A stretch of 64,000 nucleotides of DNA, from positions 23,116 to 87,115 of the forward strand of contig CAXKVV010000107.1 of assembly GCA_964058805.1 (NCBI GenBank), given 5' to 3'. Below are positions 25,801 to 38,702 of this stretch, in pieces. Both the position numbers and the translations under genes were made by a program. How positions within the stretch are numbered: position 1 is the first letter of the stretch; each line of letters starts with the position of its first letter. Under the pieces are notes generated by a model. That model worked only from the letters and a program-made list of their open reading frames with translations. It was not told the origin of the DNA and did no database searches. Source of the DNA: Schoenoplectus triqueter. Lineage: Eukaryota; Streptophyta; Magnoliopsida; Poales; Cyperaceae.

Positions 25801-28152
25801 CCTAACATGACTTCCGTCTGGACAAGATATATGATATATCATGCATCCACTAAAACATTGAAAATATCACCCAATAGCAGCACTTGTAGTTTTCTGAACA
25901 AGAATGGACTACCCCTTGCATCCCTCATTTATTAAAAGAAAAAAAAATAGCACAGGGGATTTATTTTTAGCATTTCTTTTATAACATAGCTAGGGACAAA
26001 TTGAAATTTTTTTATATACTTTAATATGTTTTAGTACTTTGGAAGGTTACACATGAAATGCCCAATCAAATAAACCTCACTTTTAAAAGCAAAAATATAG
26101 CGAAGGAGTAGGCATCTTCAGCCATGGAGGTGAATCCAAGACTCCTTAGGTCACTGACGACCTTTCCAATTTGCATAACCAAACCAATACACTCGCACAT
26201 GGAAGTATCCATATGATATAAATCGGCATCATTGTAATCATCAATATTGATCCCAAGTTCATCACTATCACCATCAGCCATCATAGAGTTGAGTTCTTCC
26301 AGCTTTTTCTTGAAATATATTCTCAATACATCTATAATTGAGGGGGAATAAACATAAAATTAGGAAGCAGAATAGGATGGTTATTTAGACAGAAACTTAG
26401 CCAACGTAAATACAAGAGAATGTAATATGTTTGGCACCAGCTACCGGAGTCACCTAATATGCTGGGTTGTAATTAGCAGAAACTCCATACACCGCTTACA
26501 AAAATGTTCCAACCAACTATCTGAGTCAACTAATATGATGCATCAAACAATTACCATAAAGCTCCAGTAAATAGTCACAAACCTACTATTTGCACATGGG
26601 CTAGGAAAATTGTTATCAGTAAGAATTAAGCAATCATCAATATCTTAATTGACATCAACATCTTTTATAGTAAGTTACTGAGAAGCAGGCTCACCTCAAG
26701 GCTCAAATTGTTCCTTAATTTCCTTTGCAATTCTACTGCATGCAACTTAGACATTAAAATTGTTAATTCTTTCGAACTAATGAGTTTTCTGGCATGGGTT
26801 GTTGATGCTAGGGGATTATTACTATTAAGAGGGTCATATCATGGGAACTAAAAAATAAGGGGACCCAATGCAAACATTTCAGAAATCAGATTGCATATGC
26901 ACATTCTAGACCTCTTAGGGAAAATATTCAATACTAAAAGCATCAAGAGGGAACAAGTATCTCTCTTTTTTTTATTAATTAACCTGGAAAATCCCAAGGC
27001 AGTGTCGTCAGAAGAACTGAAGATACCATTAACTGGTACCTAGACATGAGTTGCGAACTAGGATGCTCTATCTCTGACTCTCTTTTCACAATTCTGTTCT
27101 CATAGGACTTTATAGCTTCAACTAGAACCAAAAGGCAGTTTTCCTGGTATCTCTTTTGTGAGCAAATTTCTTCCAAAGAGTTGCTCAATATTTCCTCAGG
27201 CCAGTTCTCTTGTTCCTATAAATATTTTTTTAAGAATAGATGATGTGACAATCACTGAAGTAGGTAATTAGGTAACACCCTTTTGTTCAGCATGATCCAA
27301 AAAGGAAATGCTACCAATAAGTTTAGAGGTAGGAGGATAAGATTGGTGGTAGTGAAATGTATCCATCTAATCCTCATTTTTTTGTGCTTGCTGAAACTGA
27401 GACAGCATAACCTGTCATGTATTTATATGTTTAAGATTATAATGGAATCAGCAGATCTAGTGTCCACTTTTTTTCTAAAAAAAAAGGATTTAGAGATAGA
27501 AGAAGAATGCAATTTGTTGGATGCATTTGCAGAGACAAAAATAATAACAAAAAAGTGCCTTACACGAAACTTAGCCTTCTCAATTGCAGAGGCGTCACAA
27601 TAGGAATCAAAATGTCGCCAAAATTTTTTTACTGCTGACTTTTTGAATGCTTCCTGCAGTGTATTACATCAAAGTGAGCAGTTGTGGAGTGCTCTCAGTA
27701 AATTACTGTTATATTTTTCTTTCTTTTTTCTTTTCTGAATCAGATTTTAATGGGGCTCTAGACGAACTTGAGCTTAAATCAAGCTGAATGCTTCTGAAAA
27801 AAGCTCCTTGAGTTGTTTAACTTCTAGGAAAGATTAAAAAAAAATGGATACATATTGGCAAAAATATTACATTATGAGTACATTTGCAGAAGGTCAGGCA
27901 CTTAAATTCAAAGGGCAAGCTCAAAACAGCGATTACCTCCAAAGAAAGAAGAAAGTGGTCTTGGAGGAGAGAGGCGAGGCCATGGTCGCACAGCGATGCG
28001 ACGCTGGGCCTCAACTGGGAATCCAGAGCGTAACAGGTCGCGGTTTGAGAAAGGAGAGAGTTTGTGAGGTCGCAAAAGTGGGCCCAGTTGTTAAGGATTT
28101 CTGCGATCGCATCTTCCGAGAGTGAATCGAGCGCTTCTGGGTCGCACAGCAT
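19858..28152 (-). CDS. APC2: Anaphase-promoting complex subunit 2 (cullin-like)
   Basis: Coding exons, 5' to 3' on the minus strand: 28152-27937, 27653-27564, 27215-26984, 26331-26081, 25719-25648, 25298-25057, 24062-23646, 23298-23097, 22750-22636, 22524-22442, 22147-22028, 21950-21862, 21777-21696, 20860-20678, then 20234-20166 or 20131-20063, and 19980-19858. All are GT-AG and in frame, giving 861 residues with one copy of the duplicated exon (Arabidopsis APC2 is about 865). APC2 is the cullin-homology scaffold that binds the RING subunit APC11 in the APC/C ubiquitin ligase for mitotic cyclins. Recognised: conserved blocks such as KDQLVNEYRVMLAEKLLNK and CEIMLNDLIDSKR, a winged-helix region (exons 12-13), and a C-terminal domain ending LYSLKK. 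The start is the only ATG before the first upstream in-frame stop. Confidence 0.93.
20044..20249 (-). repeat. 103-bp tandem duplication containing an APC2 exon
   Basis: 20044-20146 and 20147-20249 are two 103-bp copies with one difference that I can see. Each contains a full 69-nt exon (20131-20063 and 20234-20166) with identical acceptor (ATATTGCAG) and donor (GTAAGTTGG). The exons encode 23 residues beginning KFIMGLLTNYG. They differ at one codon: Ile in the 5' copy (20234-20166) and Val in the 3' copy. The sequence between donor and next acceptor is 34 nt. Confidence 0.95.
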
Positions 28153-29880
28153 CGTCGTAAGCTCCGGCGTTAGGGGTGGCAAGGGGGGGAGCAGCGCAAG
28201 AGCGGGAGTGAAGGTTTTCAGGGTTTAGAAGGGCGCGAGTGGCGTAATTAGAGAACAGCCCTCCAAAAATCCAATATTTAAAGGAAAATTTGACTTATGC
28301 CCGTCAAAACTTTTTTAATGAAAAATTAACTCATCCAAGTTACCAAGTATGAGGTTTTGGATGCATATATTATTTGAACGGAAGATTTCTTGCATTTGAT
28401 TTCTCATCTTTTTTCGCAGACTAATAATATTAAATGCTAGTTGATTTAATGTACTTATTATATGTTTGTTTAGATCACGTTTATGTAATTAAAAACACTA
28501 GTGATTATAAACAAACCTTGGCCTCAATGGACTTCTATCTCATTGTGATGCATATCCTCATGCCAAGTCTTTTTTTTTTAAGAAAATTCCCTGATGCAAG
28601 TTGTCAACCCGAACAATGATCAGTACATGTACATATATACATTAGACAATTTTTTCATGAGAATATGACATGTTGGTCGTTTTTTGTCTGAATCGTCAAA
28701 CCAATTTACTCTAGTTCGAAGTACAAGATTTAAGTTCGTGATTAACAAATTACAATATCAAAATTTCACGAGCTTGCCGAATTTATTCATATTTTTGTAT
28801 GAAAACACAAGTAATATAATTCAATGTAGAAATATAACAAAGTTAGAGTACTTGCAAAAGATTATCATGCACTTCACAAAAAAAATATATACATTATCAA
28901 TCAAACTATCATATCTACATGTCTATACATATTTTATATTCACATATGTGTAATTATATTTACATATTTTGTGTTTATATTTTCTAATCACATTTATATT
29001 ATATTCACATATTTATTTTTATATTTACATATTTTCACACTTACAAATTATATTTGGCAATTTTTATATGATTTTCTATATATTTTTACCATGCATGTAT
29101 TATAAAGTCAAAAACAAAGTAAAAAAATATTCAAGTCATTTTTGGTTTTAAAATCTTTTTGGCATTTTCAATTTTCAAAAGTGAAATATTCTCGCCTTAT
29201 ATAATACTATTTAAAATATGAAAAATTTGAAAATAAATTTCATTCAATTTGAAATTTTGTAAGACTTCAGATAATTTATTTTTATTTTTCAGTTCATTAA
29301 TTTACAAATCTTAAAACTGCTGTGCCGGGGTTAAATTTCTTCTTAATTCTTCAAACTAACATGGTCTTTCTTGGGAATTCCTGTCAAACATTTTATCATT
29401 TGTCACATAACCCGTTGCGAGAAAGATTGTCACTACATTTAATTTAAAATTATCAGATAATTTCTTGGATTTGCCCTCCATAACAAATTGACTCAGCTGT
29501 TTATCCAAAGGAAGACAAAAAAAGAAAAAAAAAACTAATAAAATTAAAGACATGACACCGAACTGAAAGAACTGGCAAGGTAGTAAATCACCAAGCAGAG
29601 CAACACACATCATATGCAACAGATATATGGGTGGCATTGGCAAAAAGCAGATCAAGTTCGGATCATGTCACTGGAGTTGCTCGTCAACCCGAAAGTACTA
29701 TAAAAAGAGGGTTAAAATCTTTTAATCATCAGAAAAGTAGAACAAATAATATCATTTTAATCTGTGCTACAGTTAAGAAAACAAGGAAGCTAAATAGCAC
29801 ACTATTTCCATTCCTAACAAACAAGCAAACCACACCCAACAGCACATCCATCACTCCTTTCGCATCAAATTCACATCATT
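28153..29880. other. APC2 upstream region and AT-rich intergenic DNA
   Basis: The first ~110 bp upstream of APC2 are GC-rich and, on the minus strand, include CTAAACCCTG at about 28218-28227, close to a plant telo-box (AAACCCTA). From about 28300 to 29870 the DNA is strongly AT-rich, with many variants of ATATTTACATAT around 28900-29060. No gene or clear mobile element seen. Confidence 0.45.
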
Positions 29881-30604
29881 TTATGTAATGTCGCATTTTA
29901 TCCAATGTCATTTCAGTTTCACCAATCCTCTGCAGCCCATTTACAAGGATGTTACCAGTCACGTCATTGGGCTGATGCCCTTTGGAAATCATGACATGTA
30001 GAAAATCCAATGCCACATTGATTTTGCCTGTCTTAAACAGCCCATCAATAAGAGTGTTGTTGGTCACAACATTGGGCTCATAACCTTTGGAAAATCATGA
30101 CATAAAAAAAAAATCATTGCCATATGAATTTCACCTTTCTTACATATATAGCCCATCTATAAGAGTGCTATAGGTCACAATGTTAGATCAAACCCTTTGG
30201 ATATCATGAAATTAAAAAAAAAATCAACTGCCTTCTCAATTTCACCTTTCTTGCACAATCCATTAATGTGCTACATGTTACAACATTAGGGTCAAGCCCT
30301 TTGGATAATATCATGACTTCAAAAAAATCAATTGCCTTCTCAATTTCATCTTTCTTGCACACTCCACTGATAAGAGTGCTATAGGTCACGACATCAGGGT
30401 TAAGCCCTTTGGAAACCATGATATCAAGAAATTTCATAGCCTTCACAAATTCACCTTTCCTGCACATTCCATTGATAAGAATGTTATAGGCCACGCACAT
30501 CAGGCTCAAGCCCTTTGGATGTCATAAAATCAAGAATATTCACTGCCTTTTCAATTTCACTTTTCTTAGTCAACCCATCTATAAGTGTGTTGTAGGTATT
30601 TACA
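29881..30604 (-). pseudogene. PPR pseudogene, 3' half
   Basis: Minus-strand frames contain about six P-class pentatricopeptide repeats of 35 residues, such as VNTYNTLIDGLTKKSEIEKA and NPDVVTYSTLISGVCKK, broken by several frameshifts and stops. PPR proteins bind organelle RNA; the highly similar repeats resemble Rf-like PPR proteins. The right-hand end stops exactly at the Mutator-like element at 30605. The sequence continues in register at 52741, where the other half reads GHKLD before the element and this half resumes VNTYN. Confidence 0.85.
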
Positions 30605-30795
30605 GATTTTTTTATTTTAGTAAATAAAATAAATAAATAAATGAAACTGACTATTTCTCTCCTCACTTTTGCATACTTAATCAGATCCGAGTTTAAAACT
30701 CGGGTCCGTTTTTTTTTACATTTGTGTGTTATATTAAAAACAAAACACAACAGTCAGTAGATTGATCTAAAATATTACAACAAAAATTAAAATAA
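30605..30795 (+). repeat. MULE terminal inverted repeat, left
   Basis: Inverted copy of 52548-52740. It contains the near-palindrome CCGAGTTTAAAACTCGG at 30687-30703. The outer end borders PPR coding sequence. Confidence 0.85.
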
Positions 30796-31097
30796 AGTTT
30801 TATAAAGTCAAATATAAGCACGATTAATACATTGTTCTAAAATAGTGTCAAACAAATTGAAATATTACAACAACAAATGAAATTCAATTATTCTGGTAAA
30901 TATAACAACAAAAAACATAAACACACAGGTAATCTAAATCATGCTCTGTTGGAATGAGCTCGACCTCGAGTTGGCAGCCTGTTGATACGACCCTTCATTT
31001 CATCCATAACCATTGGAATGCGTATCTTTCTTCTCATTCCTTTGTTGATTTTTGTTGGATCTGGCCTGATGACCGAACCATTGTAAATTGGTCAATC

Positions 31098-32576
31098 TCA
31101 TTTATTGCCATAACTACGCCAATGACCAGACCATGTATTAATGTAGTACTGGATGATATAATATGGACTAACGTACTGAGTGTAATACAGCCTTCTGAAT
31201 GAACAAACGGTAAACAAGTGATCGCATGGGATGCCGATCAATTGCAGTTTCTGACACCAACAATTATCAATTCCCGTCATGGCTAATTCAACCTCATATT
31301 TCATTTCACCCATTTGTCCCTATTATTTCAAATAGAAATTATAAATTATTGCTTAAATTTTAAAATTAAATAAAAAAATATATAAGCATAGAATATTACT
31401 GTCGATAAGGTTATTTCTATTGTAAACATCGTAGTTGTTGATACCCTAATCCAGTGGTATGACATCGTAAGTTCTTCCCTTATCACCGCGATGTTTTATC
31501 ATTTCGGTGACATTTTGGGAGAATACCAGACCTTGAGCTTCCCAAGCTGCTGTAATTTGTCGACGCTGATAGAACCACTCAACACATTTATGCCATGTGT
31601 TCTCGACGATAGCACATACCGGAAGTTATCTGGCGATCCTGAACACATTGTTCAGTGATTCTGAACCGTTGCTTGTCATTATTCCCCACCGATTGAGACC
31701 CCGTCTAGATGTTGTGCTCATCTTTCTTGATGCAATACAACCACTCGCTCTGGGGTTAACTCCTCATAATGAAATTCCTCAGCTGCGACAGGTTGATTAT
31801 TGCGGTTTCTGTTATTTCGTGTCCTTCTATTGGATACTTGTTCTGTTGGGAGATTTTCTTGCATGATTCCTACTTTTCTGATAAATTTATGAGATGCCGG
31901 TCTAATACTGTTAATTTATATTTCTCGTATTTCCATGACTTCTTATGTCTTTGCAGCTTGTTTGAAAAAAATCTTTATTCTTTTTATATGACAGTTCTTA
32001 TACACATTTTGCGCAATGTGTTGAGTACAATAACGGTGAACAACCTCGCCTGCTGATTCGTGTCATCCAAAATCCAGCCTCTCAAATACTACCCTTATAC
32101 CTAGATGTTGATCTAAGATAACAGTAATTTTACCAGGACTGACAACCTCTTTTACGCAACCACTGCATGAACCAACTCCAGTTTGTCATACTTTCCTCGC
32201 CTGCTACAACAGCAAATACAAGTGATAGTAGTTGTTGCTCCGCATCATAATCATATGCCATAAATAGTTTACCGGCATACCGACCTGATAAAAATCCAGC
32301 ATCGATAGTTAAGATTGGTCGTAAGTAAGGCCATGCTGCAATATACGGTCCAAATGCCCATGCAACACAATCGAAATTTTCAACACCAAATTTTGTTGAT
32401 GGCACTGTCTCTATGATGTATTTTGTGTCATATATGAAATTTTGTATGGCTGCTAGCAGAGACGGAAGCATTTCGTATGACCTCTCCCAACTACCAAATA
32501 GGTCTGCAATTGTCAGTTCTCTTCCACTCCATAATTTATTATAACTCGGTTGTACTGTGAGAAACTTTTATCTAAC
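31098..32576 (-). pseudogene. MULE transposase, C-terminal part (DDE and SWIM regions)
   Basis: Read on the minus strand from the LTR insertion point. At 32471-32130 a frame matches the MULE transposase catalytic domain, with WAFGPYIAAWPYLRPILTID, GKLFMAYDYDAEQQLL and VAGEESMTNWSWFMQWLRK. Near 31580-31450 is a stretch with EWFYQRRQ, typical between the catalytic and zinc domains. At 31313-31098 is a SWIM-type zinc finger region (CWCQKLQLIGIPCDHLF). Stops and frameshifts separate these blocks. The first codons at 32576 continue the frame left at 51565 across the retrotransposon, with one in-frame stop soon after. Confidence 0.85.
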
Positions 32577-34007
32577 TGTTTACCCCTGAAAATTCGGGGA
32601 ATTAAAAAAAAGTAACTTGGGACAAAAGATTCAAAAATTCAAGGAGAAATTTTTAAAGCCCGAAGAGACTTAATTCAAGTCAAGAAGCACCAAGAAAAAA
32701 GAAGAATTCAATGAAATGCTCAAAAATCAAAATTCTTAAGAAAAGAATTAAATGCCGAAACTCTACAAATTCAAATCGAAAACCTCTTCGAAACCTAAAA
32801 TCTCAAAACTCAAATTTTATGGCAAAATCAAATTCTCCATAAATTTCTGAGAATTTTCATATATTACTTGATATTTTTGGAGTTACGAAAGTCAAAGAAA
32901 TTCCAAATTATCGATTAATATAATGAAAAATTAATTGATGCTTGACCAAAGGGCAAAATGGTAAATAAAAATTACCATAAATTTTGTTATATTTCAAGGA
33001 ATTGTTGAGCAAATTTTGGTGTAATTTGGATAAAGCGATCTTTGAGAAACAATTTAAAAGCAAAAGAGAAATAAGAAAAATCAGCAAATGGAGGGCTCCA
33101 ATTAAAAAATCAAAATGGAGAGGGGCCAAATTCGAAAATGGCCATTGCTACAGTCCCGTGCTACAGTAACCCCGAGCTCTTCACTGTTTCAAAACCGAAA
33201 ATGGAGCCTATGGTCCCGTGCGATGAAAACCCACATATTATATACCGTTGGAAAGAGCACGAAGAGGAGAACACAATGAGATAAAGAACTTGCAAAATGG
33301 TTGAGCGGTTTGGGAGAAAACTGAAGGGGAAGTTTCCGATCTAAAAATGAAATCGAGCAATCCGAGCCATGATTGATCAAATTGATACTTCAAACACCTT
33401 CACCATGGTCACAAGAGATTGTTTGAGGGCTTGGTTGAATTTCATAAGCTTTAAATTGGTGAGACCACGAACTCGCAAATCGGGTCAAAAACCGAGTTGG
33501 TCAAACTCTATACCAGAGCATTCTATTGATTGAATAAACATTATAGATCAATTTCTGGGATCAATTAGATGCTAATCAAGCTTTGAAACACAAGAAATGG
33601 TGAAGAAATGAAGGAGAACGACTATGTGGCTTGAAATCGGGTTTGAAGGCAAAAACGGGTCTCGGGTGCATAATTGTGATCCGGCAAGGTCTAAAATGCA
33701 GGAAGAGAGTGATAAGAACGTGTTTGAACCTTTACAACCTTCTAGAAGTCCCTAGAATCATCTGGTGACCAAGTGGTGGTTAGAGAGGGCAAATTTGTAA
33801 ATTTTCAGCAAACATAACAAACTCCACTTGTGCCCCACTTGTCCTCTCAGCTGTTAGAGCACATTTAAAACACTTAGAACTGGTCTAATACACCACAAAA
33901 CGTTCAGAATAGTATGAGAAGATGAATGAAGGGAGTTGGTGCATAAATTGGTCAAAGAAAAGTCAAACCGATCTCATACACCCATCTACCACCCCCTAGG
34001 CCTATAT

Positions 34008-34016
34008 AAACCACTC
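34008..34016 (+). promoter_or_regulatory. Candidate TATA box of the LTR promoter
   Basis: CTATATAAA within the 5' LTR, followed about 30 bp on by a C/A-rich stretch suited to a transcription start. It would make U3 about 1.45 kb. The same sequence occurs in the 3' LTR near 48115. Confidence 0.55.
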
Positions 34017-34256
34017 TCCTCCTTCAAACACAAGAGACACAACCCATCCCAAGCTGAATGCTAATCCAAAACGCTGCCAAAACCAATTGAAACTCAAATT
34101 AGATACAATCTTTGAGTTGAAATCAAAATCAAGCCCAAAGATACAAGATTCAATCAATTTCTCTTCTACTCAAGCTACAAATTAGGTCTAGGTAGGTCTC
34201 TCTTCTGTAAATATAGATATCAAGAGTGTATTGAAGCTTGTAATTTTGATTCGTGC

Positions 34257-34263
34257 AATAAAG
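34257..34263 (+). terminator. Candidate polyadenylation signal in the LTR
   Basis: CAATAAAG about 250 bp after the candidate TATA box. If used, R is roughly 34040-34290 and U5 would be over 3 kb, unusually long. Confidence 0.35.
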
Positions 34264-37200
34264 ATGAAATTTTCCATGTGCAATATCGATTTTTCTTCTT
34301 TTTCTTGATGTTCTTATGTTGCAATTCGATCTTTTTTATTTTCTTTCTTTTCTTTTGGCTCAAATCTTCATACAAACATCATTGAATGTTAGATTGAAGC
34401 TAAATGATGCATTTAAACCATATAAGATCAATGAATCCCTTATAAATGCAAAATCAGCCCTAAAATCGCTGAAAATGCAATAAAAAGAAAAACGGGATGA
34501 GATCTACTCCAAATCTTATAAAACTTTCAGATCTAGTAGAAATAAGTCATATGAATCTACAGAAACTAATTTTACATTTTTTTGATTTTTATATAAAAAG
34601 TTATAGCCTTTTTAATTCTGAAAAACAGCAAGTTCTGGTTACATCCATTTTTCCTTTTACTTTTTCATTTTTTTTTTATTTTTTTTTATTTTTTTTCTTT
34701 TCTTTTTAGCTCAAATCTGCATACAAACATCATTGAATGTTAGATTAAAGCTAAATGATACATTACACCGTTTAAGATCAATGAATCCCTTGTAAACGCA
34801 AAATCAGCCCTAAAATGGCTGAAAATGCAATAAAAATAAAAATGGGACGAGATCTACTCCAAATCTTATAAAACTTTCAGATCTTATAGAAATAAGTTAT
34901 ATGAATCCATAGAAACTGATTTTTTATTTTTTTTATTTTTCTGTAAAAAGTTATAGCCTTTTTAGTTCTGAAAATCAGCAAATACTGGTACAGCATTTTC
35001 CTCTTTTGCCCCTGATCTGATTCGAAAATAAAAAATCATATCTCTGCTACTCCGATTTAAATAAAATTTTGTGAGCATATAGATCTAGTTATATTGCATC
35101 TCTCTGTAAATTTTCATAATTTTTGGAGTTTCGTATGATTTTATATGAATTTTTGAGTCCTTAGCTAGTAGATTATAATAATCTAGTTAGTAGTATAATA
35201 ATATAAAAACTCTTTGAAGCCTTGGTGCCGGCTTGACAAAGCTGTGTGTGTCGGGTTTTAAAGTTTTATAATGCTAGTGCCGGCTTGATAAGAGCCGTGA
35301 GTGTTAGCCTTTCTAAAATAAAATCGAGTAATTTGTTAAAAGTATAAAAAAATAAGTTTTTATTCCGATAAATCATAGAACTCTTTAAAACTTTGGTGCC
35401 GGCTTGACAAAGTTGTGTGTGTCGAGTTTTAGAGTGATATGATACTAATATTGTTATATCAAAATATAAAAAATAATATTTTAAAAGAAAATCCTTTCAA
35501 AAAAAAAATATATAGAAAATATATTTTCATCCTAGTTTATTTTTCTGTTGAATAAAAATCCTTTTAAACTCATTTAAGATAGTCTTAAATAAAAATATTT
35601 TCAACATGAAAGTTATTACAAATATACTTCTTAAAAGGTTCATAATTTTTCTGAAATATTTTCTTAAGTAGATATTTTAAAAATGTTCAAAATATCCTCA
35701 GCTGTCCAGTTTAGCCCTTTATCAGAAAAGAAATAAAAAACTGTACCGATCCGTGAATTTAACATATATATATTATTTTATATTCTTGAAATACATATTA
35801 AGATGAGCTTTTACAAAAAATTTCATACAAAAATACGTTGTAAATACCTTTCAAATAAGCAAAACAATCCTGATAGCTTCTGATTTTCAGAACCGTCCTC
35901 TGTTGATATTTTGCTCTAAACAGTACTTTAAAATGCTCAAAATGAAAATTTTTAAAATAAAAGTTGTTCGTAACATCTCATTTCATTTTTCTGTCAAATA
36001 AAATCAGTATGTTATTAACTAATTTCTCTCTAAATATTCAAAAGAACAGTATAATTTGCTGAATTCTTCGTTAGTTTTCAGATTGTCGTTTGCTAATATT
36101 CCTCCCGAAATAATATTTTAGAGGGTTCAAATTAAAAAAAATGTTCAAAATAAAGTTGTTCATAACATTTTCATTGATATTTTTGTCAAATAAAATTAGT
36201 ATGTTACTAATATATTTTTCTCAAAAAATCTAAAAGATCACTACCTTATTATATTTTCTTTACCATTAAAAATCAGAAAAATATTATGATCCATTCTATA
36301 AAAAATATTTTAAAATCATAAATATTTTGATAATAAGTATAAATAAAAATATAATAAAATTTCTTTATAAATAGATCTTAAGAAAATAAATAAAAAAAAT
36401 TTCACAATAAATCATTTTCATTAAAGAATAATCATTTCAAGATATATAATAATTAGAATAAAAATTATAAGAAAATAAAATAAAAGTAATGCATTCATTG
36501 AAAATATATAATAAAAAGAGATAGCATAAAAAAATAATAAGATAGAATTTTTCTTAAAATAAATAAATAAATATAATTCTTATTTATTAAATCAAATTCT
36601 AAATTAAGTAATTTCAAATAAAAATATAAAAATATAAAAATAAATAAAATTAAATATATAATGAATAAAAAATAATAAAATAAAATAAATATAACTCTTA
36701 TTCAAAATCAAATAAAATTTAAATAAAAATGAATTAAATAAATAAATACATAAATAAATAAAAAGTGGAAGACTAAATCAACATTCACCTAAAATAAAGA
36801 TAAATTCAATTTCAAAACTAAATCAACATTCACCTAAAATAAAGATCATAATAAAAAATAAATAAAAAGTAATTCTCAATCTTCAAAATTAAATAAATTT
36901 AGATATTAATAAATAAAAAAAATATAAGTAAAATAATAATAATAATAATAAATAAAATATTTTCTTTCTTCTTATCAAATAAAAAAATTCAATTTTAGAA
37001 TTAAATCAATCTTAATCTAAAATAAAAATAACTCTCAAGACTAAATAAATTTAAATAAGATAAGTTCAAATAACAAATAAATAAATAAATAAATAAAAAC
37101 TAAATCATTTTATCAATAAAAATAAAAGTCAATTCACAAGTTGTAGACTACCTTGAAAAGTCCATATCATCCATGCCTTTACTCACAGCGACCACTTAAA

Positions 37201-37463
37201 ATTGCTTAACTATTCTGTTTATCTTCTCTTTCTTAATCAGAGGTTCCTTGGGTTCAAAGCTCAGGGTAATTAACAATGGGGGCTTGCGCCCATTGGAATC
37301 TTAAAGACCCCACAATCTCTAAAACCTTTAAATGTGCATTCCAAATTTATACAAATATACCCCAATGCACACTTAGAGGGATCTCCGTGTCCTTCTTCCG
37401 CAATTCATCGTCCAGTTCCTTTTTCAGGGCGGTGAGAGGCGCGAAAAAGGGTCGCACAGGATC

Positions 37464-37482
37464 TGGCACGCCCGGTGGGACC
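37464..37482 (+). other. Candidate tRNA primer-binding site
   Basis: TGGCACGCCCGGTGGGACC begins 5 nt after the 5' LTR end. It starts with TGG, the complement of a tRNA CCA end. The tRNA species was not determined. Confidence 0.7.
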
Positions 37483-37518
37483 AAGATTCTCCTCTCATCT
37501 TTGAAAGAGAAAAGTGAA

Positions 37519-38673
37519 ATGGTATATCCCGACAGCAACAAGACAACAATAATGGTGGCTTCTCGCACCATCACTCCTTCCCGAGGCGTTGAAGAGAAGT
37601 ATTTCATTTTCTTCAGGACTATCTCGCAAGAAGTCATCATCAGCACACCAATAATGGTGGCTCTCATCTCCGCAGCAGCCCCAACTGAAGAAGAAGATGA
37701 AGAAGTCTATTTTGCTCTAACTCAAAAGTGCATAGACAACAAAATCATGGACTCTCCTCCTGGACCTCAAAAGAGGAGGAGATGTCCAACCAAGAAGACA
37801 ATATCTCCTAAAATTGCCTCTACACTCAAGGTCTCCCAGAAAAGAACTCGAGAAGTACCTCAAGAACACCTGGTGGCTAGGCCAAATATTCATGTATCCA
37901 ACTCTTTCTCCATTCTAAGAGTTGTAGGAGATGACCCTGCTAGAGGTCAGAGACGCCAAGTTTAGGAAGTTTCATCACGAAAACCTCAACAAAACCAGAA
38001 GAATTCAGTCTCGTCAGTGACCCTAAAAGAAAAGAGGAATCTGAAAACTAGAAAGTCAAGATGTCAAATCTCTGACCAAACCCAAAATCGGGTACTAATC
38101 AAACCCCGGTTGATCTTTCCTTCTCAAGATCAAGTAAGCTAGAATCGGCACAATCTTGCCGCTCAAGCTACGAGACTCGTAAAAGTAACAAATCAGAAAA
38201 CTGTACAAGAACGGATCCCCATAACTTCTAAGACTCAATATGAATGTCAATTAAAATCGGTGGCTGAAGAACACACTTCTTATAGTGTGTTTAATAAGTT
38301 GGGTCCCAAGGTTCGATCCGAAAATTTAACTATCTCGGTGAATAACCAAAGTTGAAAGAAAAGACGGGTCGTTAAATATGTGGGAGATCTGGAAAGGCAT
38401 TTCTCGGCCTATGTGGTCACCGTAAGTTTCAAAGAAAATAAAGAATCTCAAGTCCACGCCAGTGTCAATGTTGTGACTTCAGAAGATCCTCAAGATCCTG
38501 AAGATCGATCCCCACAAAATCAGACCAATGCAACAAATACTGATAAGGGCAATGGTCGAAAAGGAAGACCAAGAAAAATAAAGGGACAAGTGATAACAAC
38601 AAATATGGAGAAGAAGGGAATGAAGAAAATAATTCTTCTGACTCCGAAGATGGATGTGAAAATCACGGTGCAA
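37519..38673 (+). pseudogene. Retrotransposon N-terminal gag-like region, broken
   Basis: An open frame reads through the primer-binding site from the LTR (ATG at 37276, another at 37519) to a stop at about 37965. Further open stretches run to 38673 with stops between them. The product is basic and Ser/Thr/Lys-rich, with RRRCPTKKT and KGNGRKGRPRKIKG, resembling the disordered start of Ty3/gypsy gag proteins. No catalytic motif. Assignment is by position and composition only. Confidence 0.5.
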
Positions 38674-38702
38674 TAAGCATCCCTCCTGACAACATAGAAT
38701 TA

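Larger units (their letters stand above)
32577..37458 (+). repeat. 5' LTR
   Basis: Starts TGTTTACCCCTGAAAATTCG and ends GTCGCACA. It has a TATA-type box at about 34010 and an AATAAA at about 34258. It also has an internal direct duplication of ~351 bp (units starting near 34358 and 34709) and three copies of a GTGCCGGCTTGA motif at about 35226-35410. The last 1.3 kb is very A/T-rich, with many AAATAAATA variants. Confidence 0.95.

Noticed and set aside
28153..28182. APC2 start further upstream
   Set aside because: The open frame extends past 28182 but has no ATG before an in-frame stop at about 28217-28219, so the ATG at 28152-28150 is used.
32908..34709. Small ORFs present identically in both LTRs
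   Set aside because: They are duplicated only because the LTR is duplicated. No conserved domain and no separate evidence of coding.
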